From Streptomyces echinoruber (GTDB taxonomy: Bacteria; Actinomycetota; Actinomycetes; Streptomycetales; Streptomycetaceae): a stretch of DNA of 64,000 nucleotides. The stretch spans positions 62,001 through 126,000 of the forward strand of contig NZ_BMWH01000005.1 of the NCBI RefSeq assembly GCF_014651135.1. The letters are read 5' to 3'. Below are positions 36,154 to 44,765 of this stretch, in pieces; position 1 is the first letter of the stretch; every line of letters begins with the position of its first letter. A program made the translations under genes and the position numbers. Below the pieces are notes generated by a model, which was not told where the DNA came from, ran no database searches, and saw only the letters and a list, made by a program, of their open reading frames with translations.

Positions 36154-37344
36154 ATGAGCGCCCCCCTTGGTGAACGGCTTCGGGAGATCCGAAAGCGCCG
36201 GGGCCTGAGCCAGCGCGAGTTGTCCGAGCAGTCGGGCGTCTCCCTCTCCTTGGTCCGCAAGCTGGAGCAGGGCGAGCGCAACGACACGCGCCTGGAGACG
36301 GCCCGTCAACTGGCCAAGGCACTGAAGGTACCCACCACCCGGCTCGTGGCCGAGCACGCGGAGGAAGCGGCGGACTCCGGCACGGCGGACCGCTGGGAGG
36401 CCGTGCACGCCGCCCTCGCGGCCTCCCCCGGGCCTTCTCCCGAGTCCGGTGGACTGGACGAGCCGCCCACCTACGGCGGCGTGCGAGAGGCACTCGAAGC
36501 CGTGGTGCCCCTGTTCTCCCACGACCGCTTCGACGAGCTCACCACGGCTCTCCCGCCCCTGCTGCGCGACGCCGAAGTGCTCGCCGAGACCGATCCGCGC
36601 GGCCGTCCGCTCCGCGCCCGCCTTCTGGAGCTCACCGGCTGGCTGATGACCCAGACCAGGCAGTTCGACGTCGCCGAGCTGGCCCTGGAACGGGCCCTGG
36701 ACGACGCGACCGACCGCGTCCAAAGCGCTTCGACCGTCAGCGTGCAGTGCTGGCTCCTGCTGCGCCGCGGGAGGCTCGCCGAGGCCCGTGAACTGGCCGT
36801 CCGGTGGGCCGACGAGGTCGAGCCGCGCATGTCCCGCGCCACACCGGCCGAACTGAGCGCCTGGGGCTGGCTCCTGCTGCGCATGTCGGCCGCGGCCATC
36901 CGGGACAACCGGCCCGGCGAGGCCGAGGACGCCCTGCGCCTGGCGCACTCCGCCGCCGTGGCGCTGGGGCGCGAGTGCACGCCCGAGAAGGACTTCCTGC
37001 GCACCTTCGGGCCCGTCACGGTGGCCCTGAAACGCACGGAGAACGCGATGGTGGCCGGTGCGCCGGACAAGGTGCTCACCTTGGCTTCGCGCATCCCCAC
37101 GGACAGCCTGAAGCCGACGTCGAACAACCGGAACCGGCACCTGCTCGACGTGGCGGACGCGCAGACGCAGCTACGGCGGTACGCGGAGGCCGTGGACACC
37201 TTCAAGAAGATCCGCGACGGTTCTCCGCAGTGGCTGCCCAACCAGCGGTACGCCCGTGACATCCTCGGCCGGATCGTGAGCAGGCGCCGCACCCTCACGC
37301 CCGACATGCGCGAACTCGCCGGCCTGGTGCGCCTGCCGGTGTGA
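36154..37344 (+). CDS. XRE-family regulator
   Basis: 396 residues. HTH at the N-terminus (LREIRKRRGLSQRELSEQSG, LVRKLEQGERNDTRLETA), then TPR-like helices to the end. Residues about 180-220 are coded by the 123-bp segment duplicated at 17.1 kb. It is flanked by a deleted and an intact copy of the same hypothetical gene, so the locus arose by duplication. ATG 36154 starts at the HTH. Confidence 0.85.
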   Translation: MSAPLGERLREIRKRRGLSQRELSEQSGVSLSLVRKLEQGERNDTRLETARQLAKALKVPTTRLVAEHAEEAADSGTADRWEAVHAALAASPGPSPESGGLDEPPTYGGVREALEAVVPLFSHDRFDELTTALPPLLRDAEVLAETDPRGRPLRARLLELTGWLMTQTRQFDVAELALERALDDATDRVQSASTVSVQCWLLLRRGRLAEARELAVRWADEVEPRMSRATPAELSAWGWLLLRMSAAAIRDNRPGEAEDALRLAHSAAVALGRECTPEKDFLRTFGPVTVALKRTENAMVAGAPDKVLTLASRIPTDSLKPTSNNRNRHLLDVADAQTQLRRYAEAVDTFKKIRDGSPQWLPNQRYARDILGRIVSRRRTLTPDMRELAGLVRLPV

Positions 37345-37422
37345 CACTCCGTGGCACTTCTGCCTGACGCTCAGTGAAAGTGCCATCGACGCGGGGTGAT
37401 TGCCGCTCGTAGCTTCGTGGTC

Positions 37423-37656
37423 ATGGACGGTCACGACGAACAGAGCCGGCCGGGTATCGGCGACCTGGCCAAGGACACCGTCAGAAACAAGGTCGGCGTC
37501 CTGATGGGCGAAGCCGGCGGGCGCCTCCTCATGCGGCCGCCGGGAGGCGGCAGGGAGTGGGAGGTCGACCCCGGCGACATCGGCCCCGTCACGGCCCTGG
37601 AGGAGATGCGAGCGCGCAACAGCGCCCGCAACAGGATGACGAGGCTGGGCCTATGA
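37423..37656 (+). CDS. Small hypothetical protein
   Basis: 77 residues, unrecognised family but protein-like (NKVGVLMGEAGGRLLMRPPG, WEVDPGDIGPVTALEEM). It overlaps the next gene by 4 bases (ATGA) and follows the XRE gene, as in many streptomycete XRE loci. Confidence 0.65.
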   Translation: MDGHDEQSRPGIGDLAKDTVRNKVGVLMGEAGGRLLMRPPGGGREWEVDPGDIGPVTALEEMRARNSARNRMTRLGL

Positions 37657-38369
37657 GCGATCCGCACATTGTCATCGCCCAGACGAACCCCCGCGTGCGT
37701 ACGACCGAGCCGAGCCTGGTTCCCTACATCACCCAGCGGCAGGGCGAGGAGGCCGCCCCCGCCAACCTGGTACTGCGCCCGGTGAAGGGCGGCGGCTACC
37801 GCCTCCACTACCGGGACGAGGAGCCGGCGGACCGGGACGTGCGGGGCGTGCTGTGGGCGCGGTGCTCCTTCAATCCGCTGGACGAGTCCGGGATGCCGCT
37901 GGGCGCCCCGCAGTGGCGGATGATGCACCCGGCCCGGCAGCGGGCGACGATGCAGACCCTGCGCTGCCAGGTCTGCAACCACCCGGCGCGCACCCCCCTG
38001 GGCTACGTCTTCCTCGCCGGGCCCAAGGACGTGGACCCCGACGGGCCGCTGGTGCTGACCAACCAGCCGCCGGTGTGCCCCAGGCACGTACGCGCCGCCG
38101 CCCGACTCTGCCCGCACCTGCGCGATGACCCGAGGGTGTTCCTCACGCTCAGCGCACCCCTGTACGGGGTGCACGGGACTGTCTACGGCTACGGCGAGGA
38201 CGGCGTGCAGGTGATGGCGCGCCCCGACGCGCCCCTGCCCTACGGGCACCCCAACCTGCCCACGATGCTCGCCTCGCAACTGGTGCGCCGCCTGGGCTCG
38301 TTCCGCGCCGTGGACCTGGAGGAACTGATGGACGAGCTGCGGCACACGACGGTATCCCGCGCCTCCTGA
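37653..38369 (+). CDS. Hypothetical protein with Cys/His motif
   Basis: 238 residues, intact version of the gene deleted at 35.6 kb. A possible metal-binding set lies in the middle (LRCQVCNHPA, PPVCPRH). N-terminal half YRLHYRDEEPADRDVRG. Function unknown. Translation is coupled to the small gene before it. Last gene of the island before the polyketide block resumes. Confidence 0.7.
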   Translation: MSDPHIVIAQTNPRVRTTEPSLVPYITQRQGEEAAPANLVLRPVKGGGYRLHYRDEEPADRDVRGVLWARCSFNPLDESGMPLGAPQWRMMHPARQRATMQTLRCQVCNHPARTPLGYVFLAGPKDVDPDGPLVLTNQPPVCPRHVRAAARLCPHLRDDPRVFLTLSAPLYGVHGTVYGYGEDGVQVMARPDAPLPYGHPNLPTMLASQLVRRLGSFRAVDLEELMDELRHTTVSRAS

Positions 38370-38557
38370 CCGGGCGCGCTCATCGACTCCCCTCTCCGGC
38401 GGACGACGGGCTCGTCGGCTCCCCCCGTGGCCGACGGCCCGCCCGCCGGGGAGGGGGCAAGGCCCCGCCCCGCCCGCGCGACCACCCATCGGATACGGGG
38501 CGCGACCGGCCTTCCGGCCTCCTCCCGCCGGGCGCCGGTGTCGGGCGGTGGGCGCGG
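38370..38557. other. Right island boundary region
   Basis: 188 bases between convergent genes. The first 40 or so repeat sequence after the 35.6-kb copy. No terminator or attachment site was recognised. Confidence 0.4.
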
Positions 38558-39106
38558 TCAGGCGGTCGGGCGGTCGTCGCGGGTGACGCGGCGCTCCTTG
38601 ACCTGCCAGGTGCCGTCGACGCGGACCAGTACGTCCTCGCACACGCACGTCATGCGCAGCTCGGCGGAGCCGCCCCGGGGCGTGCTGAAGATCAGCGCGT
38701 AGCAGCGCACGTCCAGCACCTCGGCGCCCTCGCGCGGCATCACGGACACCATGCCGTGCCAGTGCCGGCGCTGCACGCCCGCGGCCGCCAGCTCCTCGTG
38801 GGTGCGCCGCACCCCCGCGGCCAGCGCCGCCCGGCCGGACACCGGCTCGGGCAGCGTCTCCGGGTGGAAGAAGCCGTCCTCGGTGAAGGTGGCGGCCCAC
38901 TCCTCGGCCGCGCCGGCGTCCAGGAGGTGGAAGTGGTGGGCGTAGAACTGCTGCACCTCGGCGTAGAGCCGGGCGAAGAGGGACGGGGTGGGGGCAGGGG
39001 CGGGGGCAGGGGTGGGAGCAGGGGCGAGGGGAGGGGTGGGGGACGGTGCGGTCGCGGCGGTCGGGGGCGTCGGAGGTGTCGTAGTCGGGGGCGTCGTCGT
39101 GGTCAT
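38558..39106 (-). CDS. SnoaL/NTF2-like protein
   Basis: 182 residues. Residues about 45-182 form an NTF2-like fold (FYAHHFHLLDAGAAEEWAAT, FTEDGFFHPE, WQVKERRVTR) seen in polyketide cyclases and SnoaL-like hydroxylases. The first about 45 residues are a Thr/Pro/Ala stretch coded by G-rich repeats (about 38980-39105). It is last in the run with the cyclase and oxygenase genes, so it probably acts on the aglycone. The reaction cannot be read from sequence. Confidence 0.8.
   Translation of the reverse strand: MTTTTPPTTTPPTPPTAATAPSPTPPLAPAPTPAPAPAPTPSLFARLYAEVQQFYAHHFHLLDAGAAEEWAATFTEDGFFHPETLPEPVSGRAALAAGVRRTHEELAAAGVQRRHWHGMVSVMPREGAEVLDVRCYALIFSTPRGGSAELRMTCVCEDVLVRVDGTWQVKERRVTRDDRPTA
38980..39105. 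repeat. G-rich degenerate repeat coding N-terminal linker
   Basis: GGGGGCAGGGGC-like and GTCGGGGGCGTC-like units make a Pro/Ala/Thr extension at the start of the SnoaL-like protein. A related GCGGGCGTCGCGGGTGGCGC run follows at about 39200-39250. Confidence 0.6.
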
Positions 39107-39255
39107 CGTGGGGGCTCCTTGTCGGTCGTCGGTTGCCGGTTGCCGTGGGTGGATGCGGGGCCGGGGCAGGGAAGGAGCCGGGGCCGGTCCGCGGACCGGC
39201 CCCGGCTCGTCGCGGGCGACGCGGGCGTCGCGGGTGGCGCGGGTGGCGCGGGCCG

Positions 39256-40041
39256 TCAGTCCTCGTCGTCGACGAGGGCGACCGCGCGGGTCCAGCCCGC
39301 TCCCGCACCGGCGATCTTGATGGGGAAGCAGGAGACCTTGAAGCCGTACGGCCGCGGCAGCCGGTCCAGGTTGGCCAGGCGCTCGATCTGGCAGTACTCG
39401 CGGTCGCGGCCCGCGAAGTGGGCCGGCCACAGCACGCTCTTGTCCTTGGTCTGGGCGTAGGTGCTCAGGATGTGACCGAAGGGGGCGTCGAGGCTGAAGG
39501 CGTCGGTGCCGATGACCTTCACCCCGAGGTCGAGCAGGAACGCGGTCGCCGAGGCGTCGAGGCCGACGAAGTCCGTGAAGTACTGCATCGTGCCGACGTT
39601 GCGCCAGGCGCCGCTGTTGATGAGCGCGATGTCGTACGGCTGCGGCCGGTAGCCGATGCGGTCCAGCTCCTTCTCGACCACCGACGCGTCCACGGTGCCC
39701 ACGCCCGCGTCGGTGAGGTCCAGCACGAACGCTGGACGGAAGAACCAGTCCAGCGGCATCTCGTCGATGGTGCGGGGGCGGCCGTCGCCGTAGTTCGCCC
39801 GGGACCCGTAGTGGGAGGGGGCGTCGATGTGCGTGCCGGTGTGGCTGTTGAGGGTGAGGTTGTCGATGGACAGCAGCTCGCCGTCGGGCAGTTCGGCGGG
39901 GTCGAACTCCAGGTTGAAGTTCTCCCGCATCTCCTTGGCCATCTGCCGCGCCCCCTCGGCCGGGGTCACGATCTCGTGGGTGACGGGCTCCGGCTCCCAC
40001 TGGGAGGCGTCGATCGGGGTCGACAGGTCGATGTACCGCAT
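39256..40041 (-). CDS. Polyketide cyclase of kynurenine-formamidase fold
   Basis: 261 residues. The metal-binding block NSHTGTHIDAPSHYG (about 81-95) and GTDAFSLDAPFGH are typical of the cyclase family that includes OxyN-like and MtmX/Y-like enzymes of aromatic polyketide clusters. It probably closes a later ring after the aromatase/cyclase. It follows the FAD hydroxylase in the same direction, with a 24-bp repeat array between. Confidence 0.85.
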   Translation of the reverse strand: MRYIDLSTPIDASQWEPEPVTHEIVTPAEGARQMAKEMRENFNLEFDPAELPDGELLSIDNLTLNSHTGTHIDAPSHYGSRANYGDGRPRTIDEMPLDWFFRPAFVLDLTDAGVGTVDASVVEKELDRIGYRPQPYDIALINSGAWRNVGTMQYFTDFVGLDASATAFLLDLGVKVIGTDAFSLDAPFGHILSTYAQTKDKSVLWPAHFAGRDREYCQIERLANLDRLPRPYGFKVSCFPIKIAGAGAGWTRAVALVDDED

Positions 40042-40068
40042 GGTCTCTCCGTGGCTCGGCGGCTTGAC

Positions 40069-40210
40069 GGGTGGTCGGGCGTGGATGCGATGGGTGGTCG
40101 GGCGGAGGATTCGGTGGGTGGTCGGGTGGGTGGGTTCGATAGGTGGTCAGGTGGTGGACTCGATGGGTGGTCAGGCAGTGGATTCGACGGGTGGTCAGGT
40201 GGTGAAGAGG
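40069..40210. repeat. 24-bp x 6 array across hydroxylase stop codon
   Basis: Six units of GGGTGGTCAGGTGGTGGACT plus CGAT type, at about 40069, 40092, 40116, 40141, 40165 and 40189. The last one contains the stop codon of the hydroxylase (40195-40197). Confidence 0.88.
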
Positions 40211-41415
40211 TCCTCGCGGACCTGGATGGCGGGGTTTCCGTAGGCGATCCGGCGGGTGATCCGCCGGCCCAGCGGGGTGCGGCTGACGGCCTTGGCGATG
40301 CGGGGGCGGACGGTCGCGGCGAGGCGGCCCTCGGCGAACATGCCCTTGCTCTGCATCACCTGCAGCCGCATCACGGCGTCGATGTCCGCCGCGCGTTCCC
40401 GCTCGTAGGCGGCGAGCAGGTCGGCCCCGACCGCGCCGGTGCTCCGGCGCAGCGCGTCGACCAGAACGGGATGCAGGACCACCGCGTCCTGGACGGCGAG
40501 GTTGATGCCCTGCGCGCCCAGCGGGCTGTGGGTGTGGGCGGCGTCGCCGATCAGCACCAGCCCGTCGCGCACCCAGCGCTCGGCCCGGGCGGCGAAGACG
40601 TCCAGCAGCGTCAGGTCCGTCAGCGCCCCCACCGACGCGCGGATCCGGTCCGCGTACTCGGGCAGTGAGCGGGCCACCTGCTCCCGCACGTGCTCGATGC
40701 CGCGGGCCGCCGTCTCCCGGTAGCTGTGGTGCGGCAGGGTCCAGCCGATCTGGACGCTGCCCGGGTGGGAGTCGTACGCGATGACCGGGCCGCCCGCCCC
40801 GCGGTGGATGCGGACGACGCCGGTGGGATCGGCCGACAGCTTGAACCACAGCACGTCCATGTCGAACACGTCGTGGCGGCGGTGGGCGATGCCGGCCAGG
40901 GTGCGGGTCTTGGAGTACCGGCCGTCGGCGCCCACCACGACCCGGGCCGTCACCGTGCGGGCGCCGTCGCGGCCCTTGGTGGTCACGCCGCGCACGGCGC
41001 CGCCGTCCTCCAGCAGCCGCGCCACGCCGTGCCCCGGCAGATGGCGGAACTCCTCGAACCGCTCGCACCGGGACAGCAGCGCCTGGAGCAGGTGGCGCTG
41101 GGGGAGGCTGAGCAGGTGGTCGTACGGGGCGGGCAGGCGCCGGTAGTCGAAATCCATCAGCACCCGGCGGGAGTCGGTCAGCCGGAACCGGGTCAGCTCG
41201 CAGGCCCCCCGGTCGCGGGCGTCCCGCAGCACCCCGAGCCGGTCCAGCAGGGCGAGCCCGCCGGGCTGGAGGATCTCCCCGCGGTACTCGCGGTCGAGGC
41301 CGCGGGCCTTCTCCACCACGGTCACCCGCACCCCTGATCTGAGCAGCAGCAGCGCAAGGGTGAGCCCGGCGGGACCGCCGCCGACGACGCACACGTCGGT
41401 CCTGATGTCGGTCAC
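40195..41415 (-). CDS. FAD-dependent aromatic hydroxylase
   Basis: 406 residues from GTG 41415. FAD motif [19 protein letters not shown] at the N-terminus, DG motif [10 protein letters not shown], and GD motif [20 protein letters not shown]. Single-component PHBH-like flavoprotein monooxygenase. It lacks the long thioredoxin-like C-terminus of the second FAD enzyme at 42.4 kb. It probably hydroxylates the polyketide. Confidence 0.9.
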   Translation of the reverse strand: MTDIRTDVCVVGGGPAGLTLALLLLRSGVRVTVVEKARGLDREYRGEILQPGGLALLDRLGVLRDARDRGACELTRFRLTDSRRVLMDFDYRRLPAPYDHLLSLPQRHLLQALLSRCERFEEFRHLPGHGVARLLEDGGAVRGVTTKGRDGARTVTARVVVGADGRYSKTRTLAGIAHRRHDVFDMDVLWFKLSADPTGVVRIHRGAGGPVIAYDSHPGSVQIGWTLPHHSYRETAARGIEHVREQVARSLPEYADRIRASVGALTDLTLLDVFAARAERWVRDGLVLIGDAAHTHSPLGAQGINLAVQDAVVLHPVLVDALRRSTGAVGADLLAAYERERAADIDAVMRLQVMQSKGMFAEGRLAATVRPRIAKAVSRTPLGRRITRRIAYGNPAIQVREDLFTT

Positions 41416-41484
41416 GGTGCTCTTCCCCTCCTTGGTGGTCGGGCTGGTCGGACCCGTTGGGTTGATCGGACTGGTTGGCCTGGT

Positions 41485-41592
41485 CGGCCCGGCCCGTACG
41501 GTCGGTCCGGTCCGTACGGTCGGCCCGGTCCGCACGGTCGGCCCGGTCCGCACGGTCGGCCCGGTCCGCGCGGTCGGCCCGGTCCGTACGGG
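41485..41592. repeat. 18-bp x 6 array
   Basis: Six exact-period copies of CGGCCCGGTCCGCACGGT (41485, 41503, 41521, 41539, 41557, 41575), lying just downstream of the reductase stop at 41607 and upstream of the hydroxylase. Confidence 0.92.
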
Positions 41593-41606
41593 CAGGTCGG
41601 TCATGG

Positions 41607-42395
41607 TCAGGCCCGCAGCCGGGAACCGCCGTCCACGGTGATCACCTGGCCGTGGATCCAGGCCGCCTCGTCCGTGCACAGCAGCGCCACCGCGTCGGCC
41701 AGGTCCTCGGGCCGGGTCAGCCGGCCGGCCGGGGTGCGCGCGGCGAGAGCGCGGGCGGCCTCGGGGTTGACGGCGGCCGGGCCGCCCTTGTCGAGCTTGG
41801 CCGTGCTCACCGCGTTCACCGCGATGCCCCGCGGCGCCAGTTCGGCGGCCAGGTAGCGGACCAGGCTCTCCAGCGCGGCCTTGGCCAGGCCCAGGCCGAC
41901 GTAGCGGGGTACGACCGCCCGCGCGCCCAGGCTGGAGACGGCGACGACGCGGCCGGGACCGCCGGCCATCGCCTCGGCCAGCCGCGCCGCGGCATGCAGC
42001 AGCGGGTCGACGGCCGCCGCGACGTCCCGGTGGACGTCCGGGACCGAGGCGGCCAGCGTCGGCATCGGGTGGAAGGACGCCGCGTTGTGGATGAGGATGT
42101 CGAGACGGCCGTGGCGCCCGGTGATCCGGTCGAGCAGGCCGGGCAGCGTCTCGGGGCGGGTGATGTCCCCCTTCACCGCGACGGCGGTGCCCTTCAGCCC
42201 GCGCAGCGCGGCGACCGCCTCCTCGGCGTCCGCGTCGCTGTCGGCGTAGTTGAGGTACACGTCGCAGCCCGAGGCGCACAGCTTGCGGGCGATCGCCCGG
42301 CCCAGGCCCCGGGTGCCCCCGGTGACCAGCGCGACGCGCCCGTCCAGCCCCAGTGTGGCGGCCTCCGCCGCCCGCGGCGCGGATGCCGTGGTCAC
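41607..42395 (-). CDS. FabL-like SDR (Y-x6-K) reductase
   Basis: 262 residues from GTG 42395 with AGGAGG upstream. TGGTRGLG cofactor motif (25-32) and a FabL-like active site: Tyr165 and Lys172 separated by six residues (YVGLGLAK) instead of the YxxxK of ketoreductases. This is the signature of enoyl-ACP reductases of the FabI/FabL group. It could reduce an enone in the polyketide or serve as an unusual ketoreductase. The start overlaps the stop of the FAD hydroxylase upstream (GTGA). Confidence 0.85.
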   Translation of the reverse strand: MTTASAPRAAEAATLGLDGRVALVTGGTRGLGRAIARKLCASGCDVYLNYADSDADAEEAVAALRGLKGTAVAVKGDITRPETLPGLLDRITGRHGRLDILIHNAASFHPMPTLAASVPDVHRDVAAAVDPLLHAAARLAEAMAGGPGRVVAVSSLGARAVVPRYVGLGLAKAALESLVRYLAAELAPRGIAVNAVSTAKLDKGGPAAVNPEAARALAARTPAGRLTRPEDLADAVALLCTDEAAWIHGQVITVDGGSRLRA

Positions 42396-44197
42396 AGTTC
42401 CTCCTGAGCAGCAGTGTGAGCAGCAGTGGTGGTGTGGGTGGCGGGGACCAGCGGGGCGGGTTCGGCACCGCGCGCCCGGGCCAGGGCCGCGAGCGCGGCG
42501 GGGTCGGCCGGCGACGTTCCGCGGGCGGCCAGGTAGCCGTCCGGCCTGATCAGCAGCCACGCGCCGGGTGCCGCGCCCAGATCCGCGCGCAGCACCTGCC
42601 CGGGGTCGGCGAGCGGCACCGGGGTGCCGTGCGGCACCTGCCCCGGTCCGGTGAGCGGCACGGGGGTGCTCGGCCCGTCCGGCGCGGTGGAGGCGGCGGA
42701 GGCGGTGGGCGCGGCGGGCGCGGTGGCGGTGGTGGGCGTCACGGACGCGGTGGCGGCGGTGGGCGTGACGGACGCGGTGGCGGTGACCGTGCGCACGGAC
42801 AGCCACTGCCGGTACCGGTCGGCCGCCTGACGCACCGCCGGGCCGTCGCCGAAGGAGAGCAAGGTCCAGCGCGGGTCGCGCAGTTCGTCGGCGAGTGCCG
42901 TCCAGCCGGCGCTCGCCGCCCGTTCCGGCAGCACCTGGCCGATCCGCTCCCCGGGCCGCGGCCCGGGGCCGGGCGCGTGCCGGGCGGAGGTCAACGGGCT
43001 GTCGGCGTACCGGATGTCGAGTCCCGACACCCGGCCGAGCGCGGTGCGCTGCATCTTCCTGCGCAGCGGCGGCAGCAGCCGGGCGGCGGTGAAGACGACC
43101 GGCAGTGCCACCGAGGCCAACGCGTTCTTCAGGGCGACCAGTTGGGTGGCGCGCTTGGTGGAGCTGAGCAGCGTGCGGCCGATCGGCACCCGCTCGGCGG
43201 CGTAGGTGTCGAGCAGTTCCTCGCGGGCGTGGCCGCGCACCACCAGCGCCAGCTTCCAGGCGAGGTTGTAGGCCTCCTGGATCCCGGTGTTCATGCCCTG
43301 GCCGGAGGCGGGGCTGTGCACGTGGGCGGCGTCCCCGGCGACGAAGACCCGGCCCACCCGCATCTCCGGCACCATGCGCTGCTGCGCGGTGAACACCGAC
43401 ACCCAGCGTGGGGTGTCCACGCGGACCTCGTGGCCGAGTCCGGCGGTGAGCTTGCGCGAGAAGCGCTCGGCGACCGCGGCGTCGTCGCCGCCGTAGCGCA
43501 CGTCGACCGTGTCGAGCATGCGCCAGCGGCGCCGGCCGGGCATCGGCGCCATCATCAGGGTGCCGCCGTCGACCCTGATCAAGTAGATGCTGTTGGGCGG
43601 CAGTTGCGTGTCCACCACCGCGTCGGCGAGCAGCCAGGTCTCGTTGGACTCGCCGACGAGCGGCAGGCCCAGCACCTTGCGGACGGTGCTGTGTCCGCCG
43701 TCGGTGCCGACCAGCCAGGGGACGCGGACGGCCTCGGTGCCGCCGTCCGCGGCGCGGAGGAGGGCGGTGACCCCCTCCCGGTCCTGGCCGAAGTTCTCCA
43801 GGCGCACGCCCCACTCCACGTGGACGCCGAGGGCGGCGAGCGCGTCGCGCAGCACCTCCTCGGTGGCGACCTGCTCGATGGTCACGGTGAACGGGAACCG
43901 GGTGGGGCTGGCGCCGTAGTCGGCGTCGAGCCGGGCGAGCCGGCGCCCGTTCTGGAAGAGGGTGAACGCGGTGATGCGCCGGGCCCGGGCGAGCACGGCG
44001 TCCAGCAGCCCGATCTGGTCGTAGGTCTCCAGCGTCCGCGGATGCGTGGCGATCGCGCGGCTGGTCACGGCCGGGCCGGCGGCCGCGTCCACGAGACGCA
44101 CCCGGACACCTCGCCGGGTGAGTTCGTAGGCCGCGGTCAGCCCGACCGGCCCGGCGCCGACGACGAGCACCTCGACGGGTTCTCGCACTGTCCTCAA
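42392..44197 (-). CDS. FAD-dependent aromatic hydroxylase, long type
   Basis: 601 residues. VVGAGPVGLTAAYELTRRG (FAD), LVGTDGGHS (DG motif), VFVAGDAAHVHSPASGQGMN (GD motif), then a thioredoxin-like C-terminal domain of the phenol-hydroxylase/MtmOI/RdmE type. Between about residues 470 and 535 a repeat-encoded Thr/Ala/Val/Pro insertion splits the C-terminal domain. It probably hydroxylates or oxidatively cleaves the polycyclic intermediate. Confidence 0.9.
   Translation of the reverse strand: MRTVREPVEVLVVGAGPVGLTAAYELTRRGVRVRLVDAAAGPAVTSRAIATHPRTLETYDQIGLLDAVLARARRITAFTLFQNGRRLARLDADYGASPTRFPFTVTIEQVATEEVLRDALAALGVHVEWGVRLENFGQDREGVTALLRAADGGTEAVRVPWLVGTDGGHSTVRKVLGLPLVGESNETWLLADAVVDTQLPPNSIYLIRVDGGTLMMAPMPGRRRWRMLDTVDVRYGGDDAAVAERFSRKLTAGLGHEVRVDTPRWVSVFTAQQRMVPEMRVGRVFVAGDAAHVHSPASGQGMNTGIQEAYNLAWKLALVVRGHAREELLDTYAAERVPIGRTLLSSTKRATQLVALKNALASVALPVVFTAARLLPPLRRKMQRTALGRVSGLDIRYADSPLTSARHAPGPGPRPGERIGQVLPERAASAGWTALADELRDPRWTLLSFGDGPAVRQAADRYRQWLSVRTVTATASVTPTAATASVTPTTATAPAAPTASAASTAPDGPSTPVPLTGPGQVPHGTPVPLADPGQVLRADLGAAPGAWLLIRPDGYLAARGTSPADPAALAALARARGAEPAPLVPATHTTTAAHTAAQEEL
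42723..42790. repeat. 27-bp repeats in hydroxylase insertion
   Basis: Two full copies (42723, 42750) and a partial of GTGGCGGYGGTGGGCGTSAC plus GGACGCG, in frame. A longer two-copy repeat of about 42 bp lies nearby (about 42596-42660). Confidence 0.7.
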
Positions 44198-44262
44198 GCC
44201 TCCTTCCGGCTGCCCCGGGCCGCGCGGCGCGGGCGCCGGGGCCGGGGCGGGCGGGGATCCGG

Positions 44263-44346
44263 GTACGGGGATTTCCGGCTATGGGAGTTCCGGATAGGGG
44301 AGTTCCGGATACAGGAGCTCCGGATACGGGAGTTCCGGATACGAGG
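44263..44346. repeat. 15-bp x 5 array after ABM monooxygenase stop
   Basis: Five 15-bp units GATACGGGAGTTCCG, phased at 44263, 44278, 44293, 44308 and 44323. The array ends against the monooxygenase stop codon (44347-44349). Confidence 0.92.
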
Positions 44347-44652
44347 TCAGGCCGCGGGGGCGGCGGAGCTCTCGTGGACCGGCTCGTACAGGTCGGGGCT
44401 CGGCTTCTCGATCACGCCGGCCAGCTCCTGGACCCGGCTGCGGAAGCCCTCGCTCTGCACGGCGCGGACGTGGTCCTCGGGCCGCTCCCACTCGGCGATC
44501 TCCACGAAGACGCCGGGACGGCGCAGGGAGCGCAGCATGCGGTGGCTGATGTAGCCGGGCTGCTGCCGCATGTACTCGGTGATGCCGGCGGTGATGCGCT
44601 CGAAGTCCTCGACGTCGCCGATGACCTTGAGTTCGTTGATGAGCGTGGCCAT
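44347..44652 (-). CDS. ABM-family quinone-forming monooxygenase
   Basis: 101 residues, a dimeric ferredoxin-like alpha/beta barrel. QQPGYISHRMLRS and VFVEIAEWERPEDH resemble ActVA-Orf6/TcmH-type antibiotic biosynthesis monooxygenases, which oxidise anthrones to quinones without cofactor. AGGAG precedes ATG 44652. It lies among the aglycone-tailoring genes. Confidence 0.85.
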   Translation of the reverse strand: MATLINELKVIGDVEDFERITAGITEYMRQQPGYISHRMLRSLRRPGVFVEIAEWERPEDHVRAVQSEGFRSRVQELAGVIEKPSPDLYEPVHESSAAPAA

Positions 44653-44765
44653 GTCCTGTTCTCCTGTTCGTGGGGCGTTGCGGGTTGGTGGTACGGGTGG
44701 CGCTGCCTCGTACGGGCGGTGCGGGGCGGGGTGGTACGGAGCGATGCGGGGCGACGCGGGGCCGG

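Noticed and set aside
16782..38557. Island as prophage or integrative conjugative element
   Set aside because: No integrase, replication, transfer or phage structural genes, no tRNA at either edge and no att-like pair; only IS elements and gene scars.
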